The position numbers were made by a program, and so were the translations under genes. Below the pieces are notes generated by a model, which worked only from the letters and a program-made list of their open reading frames with translations, ran no database searches and had not been told where the DNA came from. Below are positions 8,839 to 18,868 of a DNA stretch of 53,381 nucleotides, piece by piece (the first letter of the stretch is position 1; every line of letters begins with the position of its first letter). The stretch comes from Bacteroidales bacterium (GTDB lineage Bacteria; Bacteroidota; Bacteroidia; Bacteroidales; JAADGE01): NCBI GenBank assembly GCA_021108035.1, contig JAIORQ010000007.1:1-53381 (forward strand). The letters are read 5' to 3'.

Positions 8839-9440
8839 ATTACAACGATCGAAAAATCATCCTATGGGAAAGAACACCCAAAACAGAAGATAAAATTGAC
8901 CGTTTGGAAGTTGACGAGCCTTTTGTTCATAAATGTAATGATCGGATGGGCACTATATTGAATACTTTTTTTGACAATAAAGGAATCAGTGAAATTAGTT
9001 TTGAACATCATAAATTTGAGAAATTATTCAATGATTTTAAGTCTCATTTTAAATATATTGAAGCAGCCGGAGGTTTAGTGAAAAATAGAAGAGATGAACT
9101 TCTGATTATACATCGATTGGGAGTGCCTGATCTTCCTAAAGGAAAAATTGATCAGGGAGAAAGTCCTGAAGAAGCAGCAATCAGAGAAGTTGAAGAAGAA
9201 TGCGGTATAAATGATTTAGTGATTATAAACGAAGAAGAATCTTCTTATCATATTTATTTTCAAAATAATAAAAGGATTTTAAAGAAAACGTTTTGGTTTC
9301 ATATGAAATATACCGGAAATGAAAAGCTTATTCCGCAAGTTGAAGAAAATATTATTGATGTTGAATGGTGTGATGTAAAAAAGTTACCGGAATTTAAAAT
9401 GAAAACATATCAAAGTTTAAGGAAATATTTTATCAACTAA
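8820..9440 (+). CDS. Nudix hydrolase
   Basis: A complete Nudix box (GX5EX7REUXEEXGU) reads GKIDQGES..AIREVEEECG, at about residues 105-127, preceded by AAGGLV at the start of the domain. About 80 residues precede the Nudix domain. This N-terminal extension (MQHITIYYNDRKIIL and on) has no motif I recognise. Nudix enzymes hydrolyse nucleoside diphosphates linked to another moiety; the substrate is not predictable. A cytoplasmic location is expected. The ATG used lies inside an octamer repeat. No later in-frame ATG would keep the extension. Confidence 0.85.
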   Translation: MQHITIYYNDRKIILWERTPKTEDKIDRLEVDEPFVHKCNDRMGTILNTFFDNKGISEISFEHHKFEKLFNDFKSHFKYIEAAGGLVKNRRDELLIIHRLGVPDLPKGKIDQGESPEEAAIREVEEECGINDLVIINEEESSYHIYFQNNKRILKKTFWFHMKYTGNEKLIPQVEENIIDVEWCDVKKLPEFKMKTYQSLRKYFIN

Positions 9441-9507
9441 TTTATTAAAACTCACTCAATCTTCTTCAATCCAGTTATCAAATTTCTGAAATTTTAAAAA
9501 ATAAAAC

Positions 9508-9515
9508 TAATTTTG
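9508..9515 (+). promoter_or_regulatory. -7 box TAATTTTG before the permease gene
   Basis: An exact TAnnTTTG lies 17 bp before the TTG start at 9533. No convincing -33 box was seen. Confidence 0.4.
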
Positions 9516-9532
9516 TCGAAATTAATAATAAT

Positions 9533-10777
9533 TTGAATTTACCGATTTTCATAGCAAAAAGATTGTCTTTCTCTAAAAAGGCTGAGAAAGAATTATCTAA
9601 TTCAGTTTTAAAAATTGCAATAAGTGTGGTTGCTGTTGGTATGGCTGTTATGATTATTACTATTTCGGTTGTTACCGGTTTTAAAAAGGAGATTTATAAA
9701 AAAATTGTAGGTTTTCAAGCACATATTTCCATAAAAAACAGAGATATAAACGAAACATTTGAAACCGAACCGATAAATAAAGACCAAATATTTTATTCCG
9801 GTATAACTTCAAAAAAGGGAATTGAGCATATTCAAATTTTTGCAACAAAGCCCGGAATCATTAAAGCAGAAACGGAAGTTCACGGTATCATTCTGAAAGG
9901 AGCGGGGAGTGATTATAATTGGGATTTCATAAAGCAAAATCTTGTTGAAGGAAATATTCCGGATGTGGAGTCTGATAAAAAAACTAAAGAGATATTAATT
10001 TCGGAGAAAACGGCAAATATATTAGAGTATAAATTGGATGATAAAATTGATATATATTTTATTCAAAATCCGCCGAAAGCAAGAAGGTTTATTATTTCCG
10101 GCACTTATAAAACCGGAATGGAAGAGCTTGATAAAGCAATTGCTTTTTGTGACATAAGGCATATTCAAAGTATTAATGATTGGGATGAAGATCAGATAAG
10201 CGGATTTGAGATACTGATAAATGATCTTGATAAAACGGAAGATCTGACAGCTATTGTTGAAGATGAGGTTTCGGGTATTATTGATGAAGACGGAACTATG
10301 CTTGAAGTGAGTAATTTTATGAGAGATAATACTTTTATTGTTCAATGGTTAAGGCTGTCAGATACAAATGTTTATGTAATTCTTTCTTTAATGATTATTG
10401 TTGCGGTATTAAGCATGATTGCTGCTTTGCTTGTGATTATTTTAGAACGAACAAACATGATTGGTATTTTAAAATCAATGGGAGCTGATAACAGAAAAAT
10501 TATTTCAATATTTATTTATCACGGTTCATACTTAATTGTAAAAGGAATGATTTTCGGTAATATAATTGGGATTGGCTTATTATTAATTCAGAAATATTTT
10601 AAACTTATTCCCTTAGATCCTAAATCATATTATGTTGACAGCGTTCCGGTTATTTTTAACCTGCCTGATATTTTATTATTAAATGTCGGCACTTTAATTA
10701 TCAGTACAGTGGTACTAATACTGCCGGCATTAATGATTGCAAAGATAAATCCTGCAAAAACTATTAATTTTAAGTAA
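9533..10777 (+). CDS. LolC/LolE-type ABC transporter permease
   Basis: This is an FtsX/LolE-family permease. A first membrane helix (IAISVVAVGMAVMIITISVV) lies at about residues 28-48, followed by a large periplasmic domain of some 220 residues. Three more helices lie in the C-terminal third (about 275-305, 325-350 and 378-402), with the typical ERTNMIGILKSMGADNRKI loop. Lol permeases extract lipoproteins from the inner membrane for transfer to the outer membrane. The ATPase LolD is not encoded next to it. The start is TTG: the family begins MNLPxFIAKR, this matches exactly at TTG 9533, and no ATG exists before the first helix. It is followed 4 bp later by the CoA pyrophosphatase gene, so the two are probably co-transcribed. 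Confidence 0.85.
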   Translation: MNLPIFIAKRLSFSKKAEKELSNSVLKIAISVVAVGMAVMIITISVVTGFKKEIYKKIVGFQAHISIKNRDINETFETEPINKDQIFYSGITSKKGIEHIQIFATKPGIIKAETEVHGIILKGAGSDYNWDFIKQNLVEGNIPDVESDKKTKEILISEKTANILEYKLDDKIDIYFIQNPPKARRFIISGTYKTGMEELDKAIAFCDIRHIQSINDWDEDQISGFEILINDLDKTEDLTAIVEDEVSGIIDEDGTMLEVSNFMRDNTFIVQWLRLSDTNVYVILSLMIIVAVLSMIAALLVIILERTNMIGILKSMGADNRKIISIFIYHGSYLIVKGMIFGNIIGIGLLLIQKYFKLIPLDPKSYYVDSVPVIFNLPDILLLNVGTLIISTVVLILPALMIAKINPAKTINFK

Positions 10778-10781
10778 TCGG

Positions 10782-11414
10782 ATGAAGTTTGATGATTTTA
10801 TAAATAAGCTGAATGTAGAATTTAATAAAGAATTACCCGGTTTCAATTCTCATATCAAACTTGCACCGAAAAGCAGAGGGAAACTGATTGAAACCGGAAT
10901 AAATGAAGATGCAAAGAAATGTGCAGTACTAATACTTTTATATCCCGATAAGGGCAGCATTTTTATACCTTTCATTAAAAGAGTGAATGACGGCAGTATG
11001 CATTCAGGGCAAATTGCTTTTCCCGGAGGTAAATTTGAGTCGAAAGATAAAGATATGAAATCAACGGCTTTAAGAGAAACTGAAGAAGAAATAGGAGTAG
11101 ATCACATTAAAGTGGAAGTACTTAAAGAATTAACTCCATTGTATATTCCTGTAAGCAATTATATAGTTCAGCCGGTTGTAGGTATTGTAAAACAAAAACC
11201 GGTTTTTGTAAAAAATAAAAATGAAGTTGATTCAATTTTCAGTGTTAATATTAATGAATTAACTGAGGCATATGTTGTTTGCAAGAAATTAACTGTTCGT
11301 AATACAAATATAACTGCACCCTTTTTTATTTTAAAAGAAACTGAAATATGGGGAGCAACAGCAATGATTTTAAATGAATTTATTGATATTTTAAAAAATA
11401 TTCTTAAGAATTAA
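10782..11414 (+). CDS. Nudix CoA pyrophosphatase-like hydrolase
   Basis: It carries the UPF0035/NudL signature HSGQIAFPGGKFE upstream of the Nudix helix ALRETEEEIGV, with the longer spacing between GG and REXXEE that is typical of CoA diphosphatases. NudL-type enzymes cleave CoA to phosphopantetheine and 3',5'-ADP. The length of 210 residues is normal. It starts 4 bp after the Lol permease stop, so it is likely translated from the same transcript. The C-terminus (TEIWGATAMILNEFID) also fits the family. Confidence 0.85.
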   Translation: MKFDDFINKLNVEFNKELPGFNSHIKLAPKSRGKLIETGINEDAKKCAVLILLYPDKGSIFIPFIKRVNDGSMHSGQIAFPGGKFESKDKDMKSTALRETEEEIGVDHIKVEVLKELTPLYIPVSNYIVQPVVGIVKQKPVFVKNKNEVDSIFSVNINELTEAYVVCKKLTVRNTNITAPFFILKETEIWGATAMILNEFIDILKNILKN

Positions 11415-11456
11415 CTATATACCTGCAAGGAATTTTTTAAATTACGAAACCGGATA

Positions 11457-12158
11457 ATGGGAAAAAACAAACATAAAAGATTTGAAGAATGCCAAACGTT
11501 TTCTCATTTATTTCAACCTTCCGCACAAGAAATGTTTGAAAAAGATTTTTATTTAAAAGGAAAATGGAACATAGAATTCTTTAAAAACGATAAACCTATT
11601 GTGCTTGAAATAGGCTGTGGAAAAGGTGAATATACAACCGGACTTGCCGAAAAAAATCCCGAAAAAAACTATATAGGTATCGACATTAAAGGTGCCAGAT
11701 TGTGGAGAGGCAGCAAGACAGTACAGGAAAAAGGAATGAAAAACGTTGCTTTTATCAGAAACAAAGTTGAATTTTTAAGATCTTTTTTTTCTGAAGAAGA
11801 AATCAGTGAAATTTGGATAACTTTTCCTGATCCGCAGAAGAGGAAACTTAAAAAAAGATTAACATCAGCGAGATTCCTTGAAATATATTCAAACATTCTT
11901 AAACCCGACGGAATTATTCATCTGAAGACAGATTCTGTTTTAATGTATGGGTTTACGAACAAAATAATTAAATTTAATAAATTGAACCTTATATATTCAA
12001 CTGATAATTTATATAATACAGACCAATATAATGAGTTAACACAAATAAAAACTTATTACGAACAAGCCTTTCTGAAAGAAGGATTAAATATAACTTATCT
12101 TAAATTTAGTTTGAATAATAAGCCGTTTTATGAAAATCCCGGTAATGTTCTTAAATAA
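11457..12158 (+). CDS. trmB: tRNA (guanine-N7-)-methyltransferase
   Basis: The SAM-binding motif VLEIGCGKGEYT (about residues 42-53) is followed by NYIGIDIKGARLWRG and by the TrmB-specific WITFPDPQKRKLKKRL segment, which carries the catalytic/binding Asp-Pro. TrmB methylates G46 in the variable loop of tRNA. The 233-residue length is standard. The ATG at 11457 is preceded by the non-coding stretch after the Nudix gene (42 bp). It is part of the plus-strand housekeeping run. Confidence 0.93.
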   Translation: MGKNKHKRFEECQTFSHLFQPSAQEMFEKDFYLKGKWNIEFFKNDKPIVLEIGCGKGEYTTGLAEKNPEKNYIGIDIKGARLWRGSKTVQEKGMKNVAFIRNKVEFLRSFFSEEEISEIWITFPDPQKRKLKKRLTSARFLEIYSNILKPDGIIHLKTDSVLMYGFTNKIIKFNKLNLIYSTDNLYNTDQYNELTQIKTYYEQAFLKEGLNITYLKFSLNNKPFYENPGNVLK

Positions 12159-12214
12159 ATTTGCAATTTCACAATCTTTATTTTAGAATTGCATACTAAA
12201 ATAAAACATTTATT

Positions 12215-13285
12215 TTGAGGAAATTCATATATAAAATAGGAGTAATATTAAATTATATTTTTGCCGTATTGCTGCTTCTTTCTTATCTTTCTGTACATAT
12301 AAGACCCGGCAGTATTCCGTTTCTTGCTTTGCTCGGTCTTTTATTTCCTTTTTTACTTTTAATCAACTTTGTTTTTATGATAATAAGGATTTGGCAAAAG
12401 AAAAAGCTGTTTTTATTATCTCTATTTGTAATTCTGCTTGGCTTTTTCAGAATAACAGATTTTTATGCATTTAATAATAAAGAAGTTGTTACAATTCCGG
12501 TTAATCCTTTAAAAGTAATGTCTTATAATGTACGATTATTTGATCTTTATAAATGGAGCGGTGAAGATAAGGGCGGTGAAAAGATTTTCGAGATCATTAA
12601 AGATGAGAATGCTGATGTTATTTGTCTTCAAGAATTTTTTTCAAATACAAAACACAATTATCAAGATAAAATAATAGAATTTCAAAAAACAAAAGACTAC
12701 TTAATATCAAGTAAAGATAAATCAGGTTATTCAGGTAATGCAATTTTCAGCCGATATCCGATTGTTTCAAGCGGTTATATTAATATTGGTTCAATAAAGC
12801 AAAAATGTATTTATGCAGATATTCTGAAAGGAAAAGATACCATAAGGGTTTACAGTATTCATTTGGCATCTATTCGGTTAAGCGGTGATGATTATGAATT
12901 TTTAAAAAGCCTGAAAAATAATGATCAACATGATAATATTGAAGGGGTGAAAGGAATAGGCTCAAAAATGATTCAAGCATATAAGATCAGAGCGCATGAA
13001 GTAGATGCTGTTGCTCCGCACATTAAAAATTCTCCGTATAAAACAATAGTTTGCGGTGATTTTAACGATACTCCGATTTCTTATTCTTACAAAAAAATTA
13101 AAGGAGAATTAAAAGATGTATTTATTGAATCGGGTTTCGGTATAGGTAATACATATGCCAAAAGTTTGCCTTTATTCAGAATTGATTATATCTTGCACAG
13201 CAAAGAAATGAAAACGATATCATACAAAAGAATAAAACAAGAATATTCCGATCACTATGCAATTTCTGCTCTTATTGACTTTTAA
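12215..13285 (+). CDS. Membrane-anchored endonuclease/exonuclease/phosphatase-fold protein
   Basis: Three hydrophobic segments occupy the first 85 residues. An EEP domain follows: VMSYNVRLFD, VICLQEFF (Mg-binding Glu), GYSGNAIFSRYPI, VYSIHLAS, VCGDFNDTP and the terminal FRIDYILHS...SDHYAISALI. All catalytic residues of the fold are visible, so it should be active as a phosphodiesterase or nuclease-like hydrolase facing the periplasm or cytoplasm; the orientation is not certain. Such three-helix EEP proteins are common in Bacteroidota, and their substrate is undetermined. The start is TTG at 12215, since the next in-frame ATG lies inside the second hydrophobic segment. Confidence 0.85.
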   Translation: MRKFIYKIGVILNYIFAVLLLLSYLSVHIRPGSIPFLALLGLLFPFLLLINFVFMIIRIWQKKKLFLLSLFVILLGFFRITDFYAFNNKEVVTIPVNPLKVMSYNVRLFDLYKWSGEDKGGEKIFEIIKDENADVICLQEFFSNTKHNYQDKIIEFQKTKDYLISSKDKSGYSGNAIFSRYPIVSSGYINIGSIKQKCIYADILKGKDTIRVYSIHLASIRLSGDDYEFLKSLKNNDQHDNIEGVKGIGSKMIQAYKIRAHEVDAVAPHIKNSPYKTIVCGDFNDTPISYSYKKIKGELKDVFIESGFGIGNTYAKSLPLFRIDYILHSKEMKTISYKRIKQEYSDHYAISALIDF

Positions 13286-13360
13286 AAGCTTTGAAATTCG
13301 AAACTTAATAATCTTTTTGTAAACAACAAAACATTAAACAATGCAACAATATAATTAATT

Positions 13361-14320
13361 ATGCTTGACATTATATATCTAACAGGCGGAATAGCCACGA
13401 TTATTATTAGTGCAAATTGGTTGGTAACCGGAGCTTCTGCCATAGCAAAGAAATTTGGCATAAACGATCTTGTAATTGGTTTAACTATAGTAGCATTCGG
13501 GACATCAGCACCGGAATTAACCGTAAATATTTTTTCGGCAATATCCGGTTCAACTGATATAGCAATAGGCACTGTACTTGGAAGTAATATCAGTAATATT
13601 TTTTTAATAATAGGAGTTGCAGCAGTAATTTACCCTATTGCCATACATAATAACACAAAATGGAAAGAGATACCTTTCAGTTTGTTGTCGGTAATTATTC
13701 TTATATTTGTTGCAAATGACGTTTTTATTGATAAAGCCGATGAGAATTTTATTTCAAGAATTGACGGACTTGTATTGTTAAGTTTTTTAATAATATTTTT
13801 GATCTATACATTCGGTATGGCGAAAAAGAATAAAGTTGAAGAATCGAATGAGGAACAGCTTAAAGCAAAACCTATGTGGAAAGCAATTCTTCTCATCACG
13901 ATTGGATTGATCGGCTTGTTTTTCGGGGGTAAATATTTAATAGAAGGAGCCGTTAATATCGCAGATTTATTGGGCATGTCAAAAAAAGTGATCGGATTGA
14001 CAATAATTGCAATTGGAACCTCACTCCCCGAATTGGCAACTTCAATTGTAGCAGCGATCAAGAAAAAACCTGATATTATTATCGGAAATGTGATAGGTTC
14101 AAATATATTCAATGTGTTTTTTATTCTTGGTACAACTGCAACCATTAAACCCTTACCGTTTGATTTTTCAATAAATTTTGATGTTGGTGTTTCAATGCTT
14201 GCGTCTGTATTATTGTTTGTAACTACCATGACTTTAGGTCGCAAAATAATAACAAGATCTGAAGGAATAATTTTTCTGGTGCTTTATATTTCCTTTATTA
14301 CTTATTCTATTGTTAAATAA
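13361..14320 (+). CDS. Calcium/sodium antiporter, CaCA family (YrbG-like)
   Basis: Two homologous halves each carry the alpha-repeat signature: GLTIVAFGTSAPELTVN...GTVLGSNISNIF in the first half and GLTIIAIGTSLPELATS...GNVIGSNIFNVFF in the second. Between them is a cytoplasmic loop rich in K and E (KKNKVEESNEEQ). About ten membrane helices are expected. These proteins exchange Na+ (sometimes K+) for Ca2+ across the inner membrane. The acidic alpha-repeat residues (E in PEL, both halves) are present. It looks complete. Confidence 0.92.
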   Translation: MLDIIYLTGGIATIIISANWLVTGASAIAKKFGINDLVIGLTIVAFGTSAPELTVNIFSAISGSTDIAIGTVLGSNISNIFLIIGVAAVIYPIAIHNNTKWKEIPFSLLSVIILIFVANDVFIDKADENFISRIDGLVLLSFLIIFLIYTFGMAKKNKVEESNEEQLKAKPMWKAILLITIGLIGLFFGGKYLIEGAVNIADLLGMSKKVIGLTIIAIGTSLPELATSIVAAIKKKPDIIIGNVIGSNIFNVFFILGTTATIKPLPFDFSINFDVGVSMLASVLLFVTTMTLGRKIITRSEGIIFLVLYISFITYSIVK

Positions 14321-14372
14321 GATACTTCTGTTATTATAATGAGAAATTTTTATTTATTACGGCATTTATTTT

Positions 14373-14380
14373 TATTTTTG
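14373..14380 (+). promoter_or_regulatory. -7 box TATTTTTG of guaB
   Basis: An exact TAnnTTTG lies 39 bp before the guaB start. No clear -33 box was seen. Confidence 0.4.
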
Positions 14381-14419
14381 CGGATTATTTATCTCTATTA
14401 ATTTTTTTTCTGATAAGAT

Positions 14420-15892
14420 ATGTCATTTGCATCAAATAAAATTGTTTCGGAAGCATATACTTTTGATGATGTTTTGCTTTTACCGGCTTATTCAGAAATA
14501 CTACCGCGAGAAGCAAACATAACTACAAAATTCAGTAAAAATATTAAGCTGAATATTCCCGTTGTATCAGCAGCAATGGATACTGTTACAGAAGCAGAAT
14601 TAGCTATTGCAATTGCACGAGAAGGCGGTATTGGAGTAATCCATAAAAATATGAGCATCGAAAGGCAAGCTCAACATGTGAAGCAAGTAAAACGTGCTGA
14701 AAACGGTATGATAATCGACCCGATTACAATATCTAAAGATGAAACAGTTGAAGATGCTTTATCATTAATGAAAAAATATAAAATTGGAGGAATACCTGTT
14801 GTTAATAATAATGATAAACTCATTGGTATTGTTACAAACAGGGATTTAAGGTTTGAGAAAAGGCTGAAGAAAAAGATTAATGAAGTGATGACTAAAGAAA
14901 ACCTGATTACAACATCACAATCTACAAATCTTGAAAATGCTGCCGATATTCTGCAAGAACATAAAATTGAAAAACTTCCGGTAGTCGATGATAAATACAA
15001 ATTAGTTGGTTTAATAACATATAAAGACATAACAAAGGCTAAAGATCGTCCGAATTCATGTAAAGATAACAAAGGAAGATTAAGAGTTGCAGCAGGTGTT
15101 GGTGTAACAAAAGACGTATTTGAAAGGATTCAAGCTTTGTATGACGCAGGTGTTGATGCAGTTGTAATTGATACTGCCCACGGACATTCAAAAGGCGTTA
15201 TTGATACATTAAGAAAAGCGAAAGAAAAATTTTCGGGTATTGATTTTATTGTAGGAAATATTGCTACTGCAAAAGCAGCAATTGATCTGATTAATGCAGG
15301 TGCTGACGGAGTAAAAGTCGGGATAGGACCGGGGTCAATTTGCACAACACGAATAATTGCAGGTGTAGGCGTTCCTCAACTAACAGCAATTTACGAAGTT
15401 GCAAAAGCCTTAAAAGGCTCCGGTGTTCCGGTTATTGCCGATGGTGGTATCAGATATTCCGGAGATATTGTTAAGGCTGTTGCTGCCGGAGCTTATTCTG
15501 TAATGGTAGGCTCTTTAATTGCAGGTGTGGACGAATCGCCCGGTGACACAATAATTTATCAAGGTCGTAAGTTTAAGTCTTATCGCGGAATGGGTTCAGT
15601 TGAAGCCATGCAAGCCGGATCTAAAGACAGATACTTTCAAGATGTTGAAGATGATGTCAAGAAACTCGTACCTGAAGGTATATCCGGAAGAGTTCCTTTT
15701 AAAGGTACTTTGAATGAAGTTATGTATCAATTAGTAGGCGGATTAAGAGCAGGAATGGGTTATTGCGGAGCAAAAGATATTAAAGATTTGCACATGGCAA
15801 AATTCGTTAAAATTACAAATTCAGGTGTTTCTGAAAATCATCCTCATGATGTTACAATTACAAGAGAAGCACCTAATTACAGCAGAAGATAA
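14420..15892 (+). CDS. guaB: Inosine-5'-monophosphate dehydrogenase
   Basis: The N-terminal [15 protein letters not shown] and [10 protein letters not shown] motifs mark the TIM barrel. Two CBS domains are inserted at about residues 95-205. The active-site loop [11 protein letters not shown] places the catalytic Cys at residue 308. The flap region has the [12 protein letters not shown] motif. The enzyme converts IMP to XMP with NAD, the committed step to GMP. The length of 490 is typical. It heads the cluster of envelope folding factors that follows; in my recollection guaB next to PpiC/SurA genes is a recurring arrangement in Bacteroidota. Confidence 0.97.
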   Translation: MSFASNKIVSEAYTFDDVLLLPAYSEILPREANITTKFSKNIKLNIPVVSAAMDTVTEAELAIAIAREGGIGVIHKNMSIERQAQHVKQVKRAENGMIIDPITISKDETVEDALSLMKKYKIGGIPVVNNNDKLIGIVTNRDLRFEKRLKKKINEVMTKENLITTSQSTNLENAADILQEHKIEKLPVVDDKYKLVGLITYKDITKAKDRPNSCKDNKGRLRVAAGVGVTKDVFERIQALYDAGVDAVVIDTAHGHSKGVIDTLRKAKEKFSGIDFIVGNIATAKAAIDLINAGADGVKVGIGPGSICTTRIIAGVGVPQLTAIYEVAKALKGSGVPVIADGGIRYSGDIVKAVAAGAYSVMVGSLIAGVDESPGDTIIYQGRKFKSYRGMGSVEAMQAGSKDRYFQDVEDDVKKLVPEGISGRVPFKGTLNEVMYQLVGGLRAGMGYCGAKDIKDLHMAKFVKITNSGVSENHPHDVTITREAPNYSRR

Positions 15893-15986
15893 TTGCAGGA
15901 AATGTATTTGATATTCTTATGATGTAAAATAATATAAATTATAATAACAATAAAATCATATTAATAAATATTAAAAAAAATTAAAA

Positions 15987-17957
15987 ATGAGAAAGATAAC
16001 AATATTAACGGTATTAGTTTTATTTGTATTTTCAGTTTTTGGTCAAAAGATTGAAACATTGATGACAGTTGGAAATAAGAATGTATCAGCCGATGAGTTT
16101 GTTCATATTTATAAAAAAAATAATACTGATAACTTGAATGAACAATCAATTGATGAGTACCTTGAGCTGTTTAAAAAGTTTAAATTGAAAGTAGTTGAAG
16201 CGGAAAGTTTAAAAATGGATACTTCTAAAGCATTTATTGATGAACTCGCCGGATACAGAGATCAACTGGCAAAACCTTATTTAATTGAAAATATTAAATA
16301 TGATCAATTAATTAATGAAGCATATGAAAGAAATCAATCTGAAATAAAATTGGATATAATATTTATTAAACTTAAAAAAAATGCTTCGCCTGAAGACACT
16401 ATATTAGCATACGAGAAAGCAGTTAAAGTGAGAAACAGAATTTTGGGCGGTGAAGATTTCGGAAAAGTAGCAAGTGAAACTTCCGATGACAGGCAAGCAG
16501 CAAATAATAAAGGTCATTTATCATATCTGCCGGTTTTAAGAATTCCTTACAGTATTCAATCTTATGCTTTCAGCCCTGAAAAAAATAAATTATCTATGCC
16601 GTTAAGAACAGACTACGGTTATTATTTAGTGAAGTTAGCAGACACTCGCCCCGCACAAGGATTTGTTAAAGTTGCACATATTATGATAAGTTCAGCAGAC
16701 CAATTATCTGATGAAGAAAAAGAAACTAAAAAGAATAAAGTTGACAGCATATATAACAGATTACAAGCTGGTGATAAATTTGAAGACCTCATAATATTTT
16801 CTGATGATAAAGGAACAGCAAAAAAAGGCGGTGAACTCCCGGAATTTACAACAGGAAGGATGGTTCCCGAATTTGAAGCAGTTGCATTTGCATTAAAAAA
16901 TCCCGGAGATTATGGTGAGCCGGTTAAAACAACTTTCGGTTGGCACATTATTAAATTAATTGAAAAAAAGCCGCCTGAAAGCATGGAAGAACAAAAAGAA
17001 AAAATTAGAAAAACAATTGAGAAAGATCCTGAAAGAAAAAAGTTAGTGAAAGAATTTGTGATAAATAAATTAAAAAAAGAATATAATTTTAAAAAGCTCA
17101 ACGGTCCTGATGCTTTTTATTCTATGGTTGACAGCACTATATATAAAAGTAAATGGGTTTATCAATCAGATGAAAATTCAAATAAAACACTCTTCGTTAT
17201 AAAAGGCAAGAATTTTACGGAAAATTCCTTTGGAAAATTTATTGAAATTAACCAAAAAAGAAATAAAACCGGAGAAATTTCATCAACAGTGAATAAAATG
17301 TATGATGATTATATATATGAAAGTATTACAGATGCTGAAAAAGCCGGACTCGAAGATAAACATAAAGAGTTTAAATATTTAATGCAAGAGTATCATGACG
17401 GTATGCTTTTATTTGATTTAATGAAAAATGAAATCTGGGATAAAGCATCAGAAGACACTATAGGATTAAGAAAATATTATGATGATAATATTCAAATTTA
17501 CAATGATCAAACAGAATTGGATATATCTGTGTTCAAATATGCTGATGACAATCATTACAACGATGCTGTGAAATATTTAAATAAATCACGAAAAAAATAT
17601 ACAGATGATGTTTTGGTAAAAAAAGTTGCTTCCGACGATGCTGAATCATTTAAAAAGATTGAAGCAGGATTTTATTCTAAGGGACAAAGCATTTTTGCCG
17701 ATAAGGTGTTTAGGATGATGAAAGAGAATAAATTGGAAGATAATCAAAAGATTGTAAATCTTTCATTAGAAAATACTATGATCTGCATAAACGGTAAAAG
17801 AAAATCAAAAGTAAAACCGTTTGAAGAGATAAAAGGTGTGATAATTGCAGATTATCAAATGTTTCTTGAAGAAAATTGGATGGAAGATCTAAAGAAGAAA
17901 TATAAAATTAAAGTAGATGAAAAAGTTTTAAATAAAGTAAAAAAATCAGTTAATTAA
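15987..17957 (+). CDS. Periplasmic PpiC-type peptidyl-prolyl isomerase (two parvulin domains)
   Basis: A signal peptide ends at VFSVFGQ (about residue 19). A helical N-terminal chaperone region is followed by two parvulin-like domains: a degenerate one at about 115-225, and a canonical one at about 226-325 starting VKVAHIMISS and ending with a FGWHIIKLIEKK segment. About 300 further residues form a helical and beta C-terminal region with no known motif. Such proteins assist outer-membrane protein folding. It is the first of three consecutive SurA/PpiC-family genes (54 bp to the next). Confidence 0.85.
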   Translation: MRKITILTVLVLFVFSVFGQKIETLMTVGNKNVSADEFVHIYKKNNTDNLNEQSIDEYLELFKKFKLKVVEAESLKMDTSKAFIDELAGYRDQLAKPYLIENIKYDQLINEAYERNQSEIKLDIIFIKLKKNASPEDTILAYEKAVKVRNRILGGEDFGKVASETSDDRQAANNKGHLSYLPVLRIPYSIQSYAFSPEKNKLSMPLRTDYGYYLVKLADTRPAQGFVKVAHIMISSADQLSDEEKETKKNKVDSIYNRLQAGDKFEDLIIFSDDKGTAKKGGELPEFTTGRMVPEFEAVAFALKNPGDYGEPVKTTFGWHIIKLIEKKPPESMEEQKEKIRKTIEKDPERKKLVKEFVINKLKKEYNFKKLNGPDAFYSMVDSTIYKSKWVYQSDENSNKTLFVIKGKNFTENSFGKFIEINQKRNKTGEISSTVNKMYDDYIYESITDAEKAGLEDKHKEFKYLMQEYHDGMLLFDLMKNEIWDKASEDTIGLRKYYDDNIQIYNDQTELDISVFKYADDNHYNDAVKYLNKSRKKYTDDVLVKKVASDDAESFKKIEAGFYSKGQSIFADKVFRMMKENKLEDNQKIVNLSLENTMICINGKRKSKVKPFEEIKGVIIADYQMFLEENWMEDLKKKYKIKVDEKVLNKVKKSVN

Positions 17958-18010
17958 AGATTTAATCATTTTAGCATTTTCACATTTAAGCATTAATTAA
18001 TGTAACATAT

Positions 18011-18859
18011 ATGCTCCAAATTCGTTTTATAATATTATTATTAATTTTATTATTTGTGTTTTCATGTAAAAATGAGGAAAAGAAAACAAAATTAGCTCAA
18101 GTACATAATAAATTTTTATACTTAGAAGATATTGCAGATCTTATTCCCGATGAAGTTTCAAGTGAAGACAGTATAATAATAATTAAGAATAAAATTGATC
18201 TTTGGGTTAGAAAACAAACAATTTTAAAAAGAGCAAAGTTGAACTTGTCGGATGAACAAAAGGATATTGAAGATATTGTTGAAGATTACAGAGCTTCTTT
18301 ATTGATTGAAAAATATAAACAACAATATTTGAAACAAGAAATTGATACTGTAATTAAAGAATCGGATATTGAAAGTTATTATAACAATTATCCTGAAAGC
18401 TTTAAACTAAGTGAAGAAATTGTAAAACCGTTATTCTTTAAGTTTTCAATTAATAACAACAAAATTACAAAATTTAAGCAATATTTTAATACTGAAAACG
18501 AAGAAGCGAAAGAAAGAATGATTGAAATTGCAAAAGAAAGTGCCGAAAAATTTGATGACTTTCAAAATGTTTGGATTTATATGTCTGTACTCTCTGATTT
18601 GTTGCCTAATGATATTAATAATGCCGAAGCATTTCTGAAAGTTAGTAAACGATTGGAAACAAGAGATAAAGATTACTATTATTTTGTACGTTTTCAAGAA
18701 TATCTTTTGACAGGAGAAACCATACCAATTGAACTTGCAAAAGATCGTATAAAGATTATTTTATTAAATAAAAGAAAAACAAACATTTTAAATGATCTTG
18801 AAAAAAAGATTTACCAAAGTGATGTAAAGAACGGAAATATTAAAATATTTGTTGAATAA
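18011..18859 (+). CDS. SurA-N-like lipoprotein lacking a catalytic parvulin domain
   Basis: The signal MLQIRF...LLFVFSC has lipobox VFSC, followed by KNEEKK, so this is a lipoprotein. The mature part resembles the SurA N-terminal chaperone module: a segment reading AQVHNKFLYLEDI, then helices with KNKIDLWVRKQTILKRAKL, and an ESDIESYYNNYPESFK segment as in parvulin linkers. There is no full PpiC domain; the region after YYNNYPESF is helical. It is therefore probably a non-catalytic chaperone paralogue. It lies between the two isomerase genes, with 9 bp to the surA-like gene, so the three form one operon. Confidence 0.75.
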   Translation: MLQIRFIILLLILLFVFSCKNEEKKTKLAQVHNKFLYLEDIADLIPDEVSSEDSIIIIKNKIDLWVRKQTILKRAKLNLSDEQKDIEDIVEDYRASLLIEKYKQQYLKQEIDTVIKESDIESYYNNYPESFKLSEEIVKPLFFKFSINNNKITKFKQYFNTENEEAKERMIEIAKESAEKFDDFQNVWIYMSVLSDLLPNDINNAEAFLKVSKRLETRDKDYYYFVRFQEYLLTGETIPIELAKDRIKIILLNKRKTNILNDLEKKIYQSDVKNGNIKIFVE

Positions 18860-18868
18860 AAGAAAATA

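Noticed and set aside
10022-10345. 107-residue minus-strand open frame
   Set aside because: Shadow of the Lol-type permease; I/N-rich composition reflects the complementary strand.
13804-14244. 146-residue minus-strand open frame
   Set aside because: It lies fully inside the antiporter gene in the opposite strand; low-complexity, with no motif.
14671-15072. 133-residue minus-strand open frame
   Set aside because: Shadow inside guaB CBS region.
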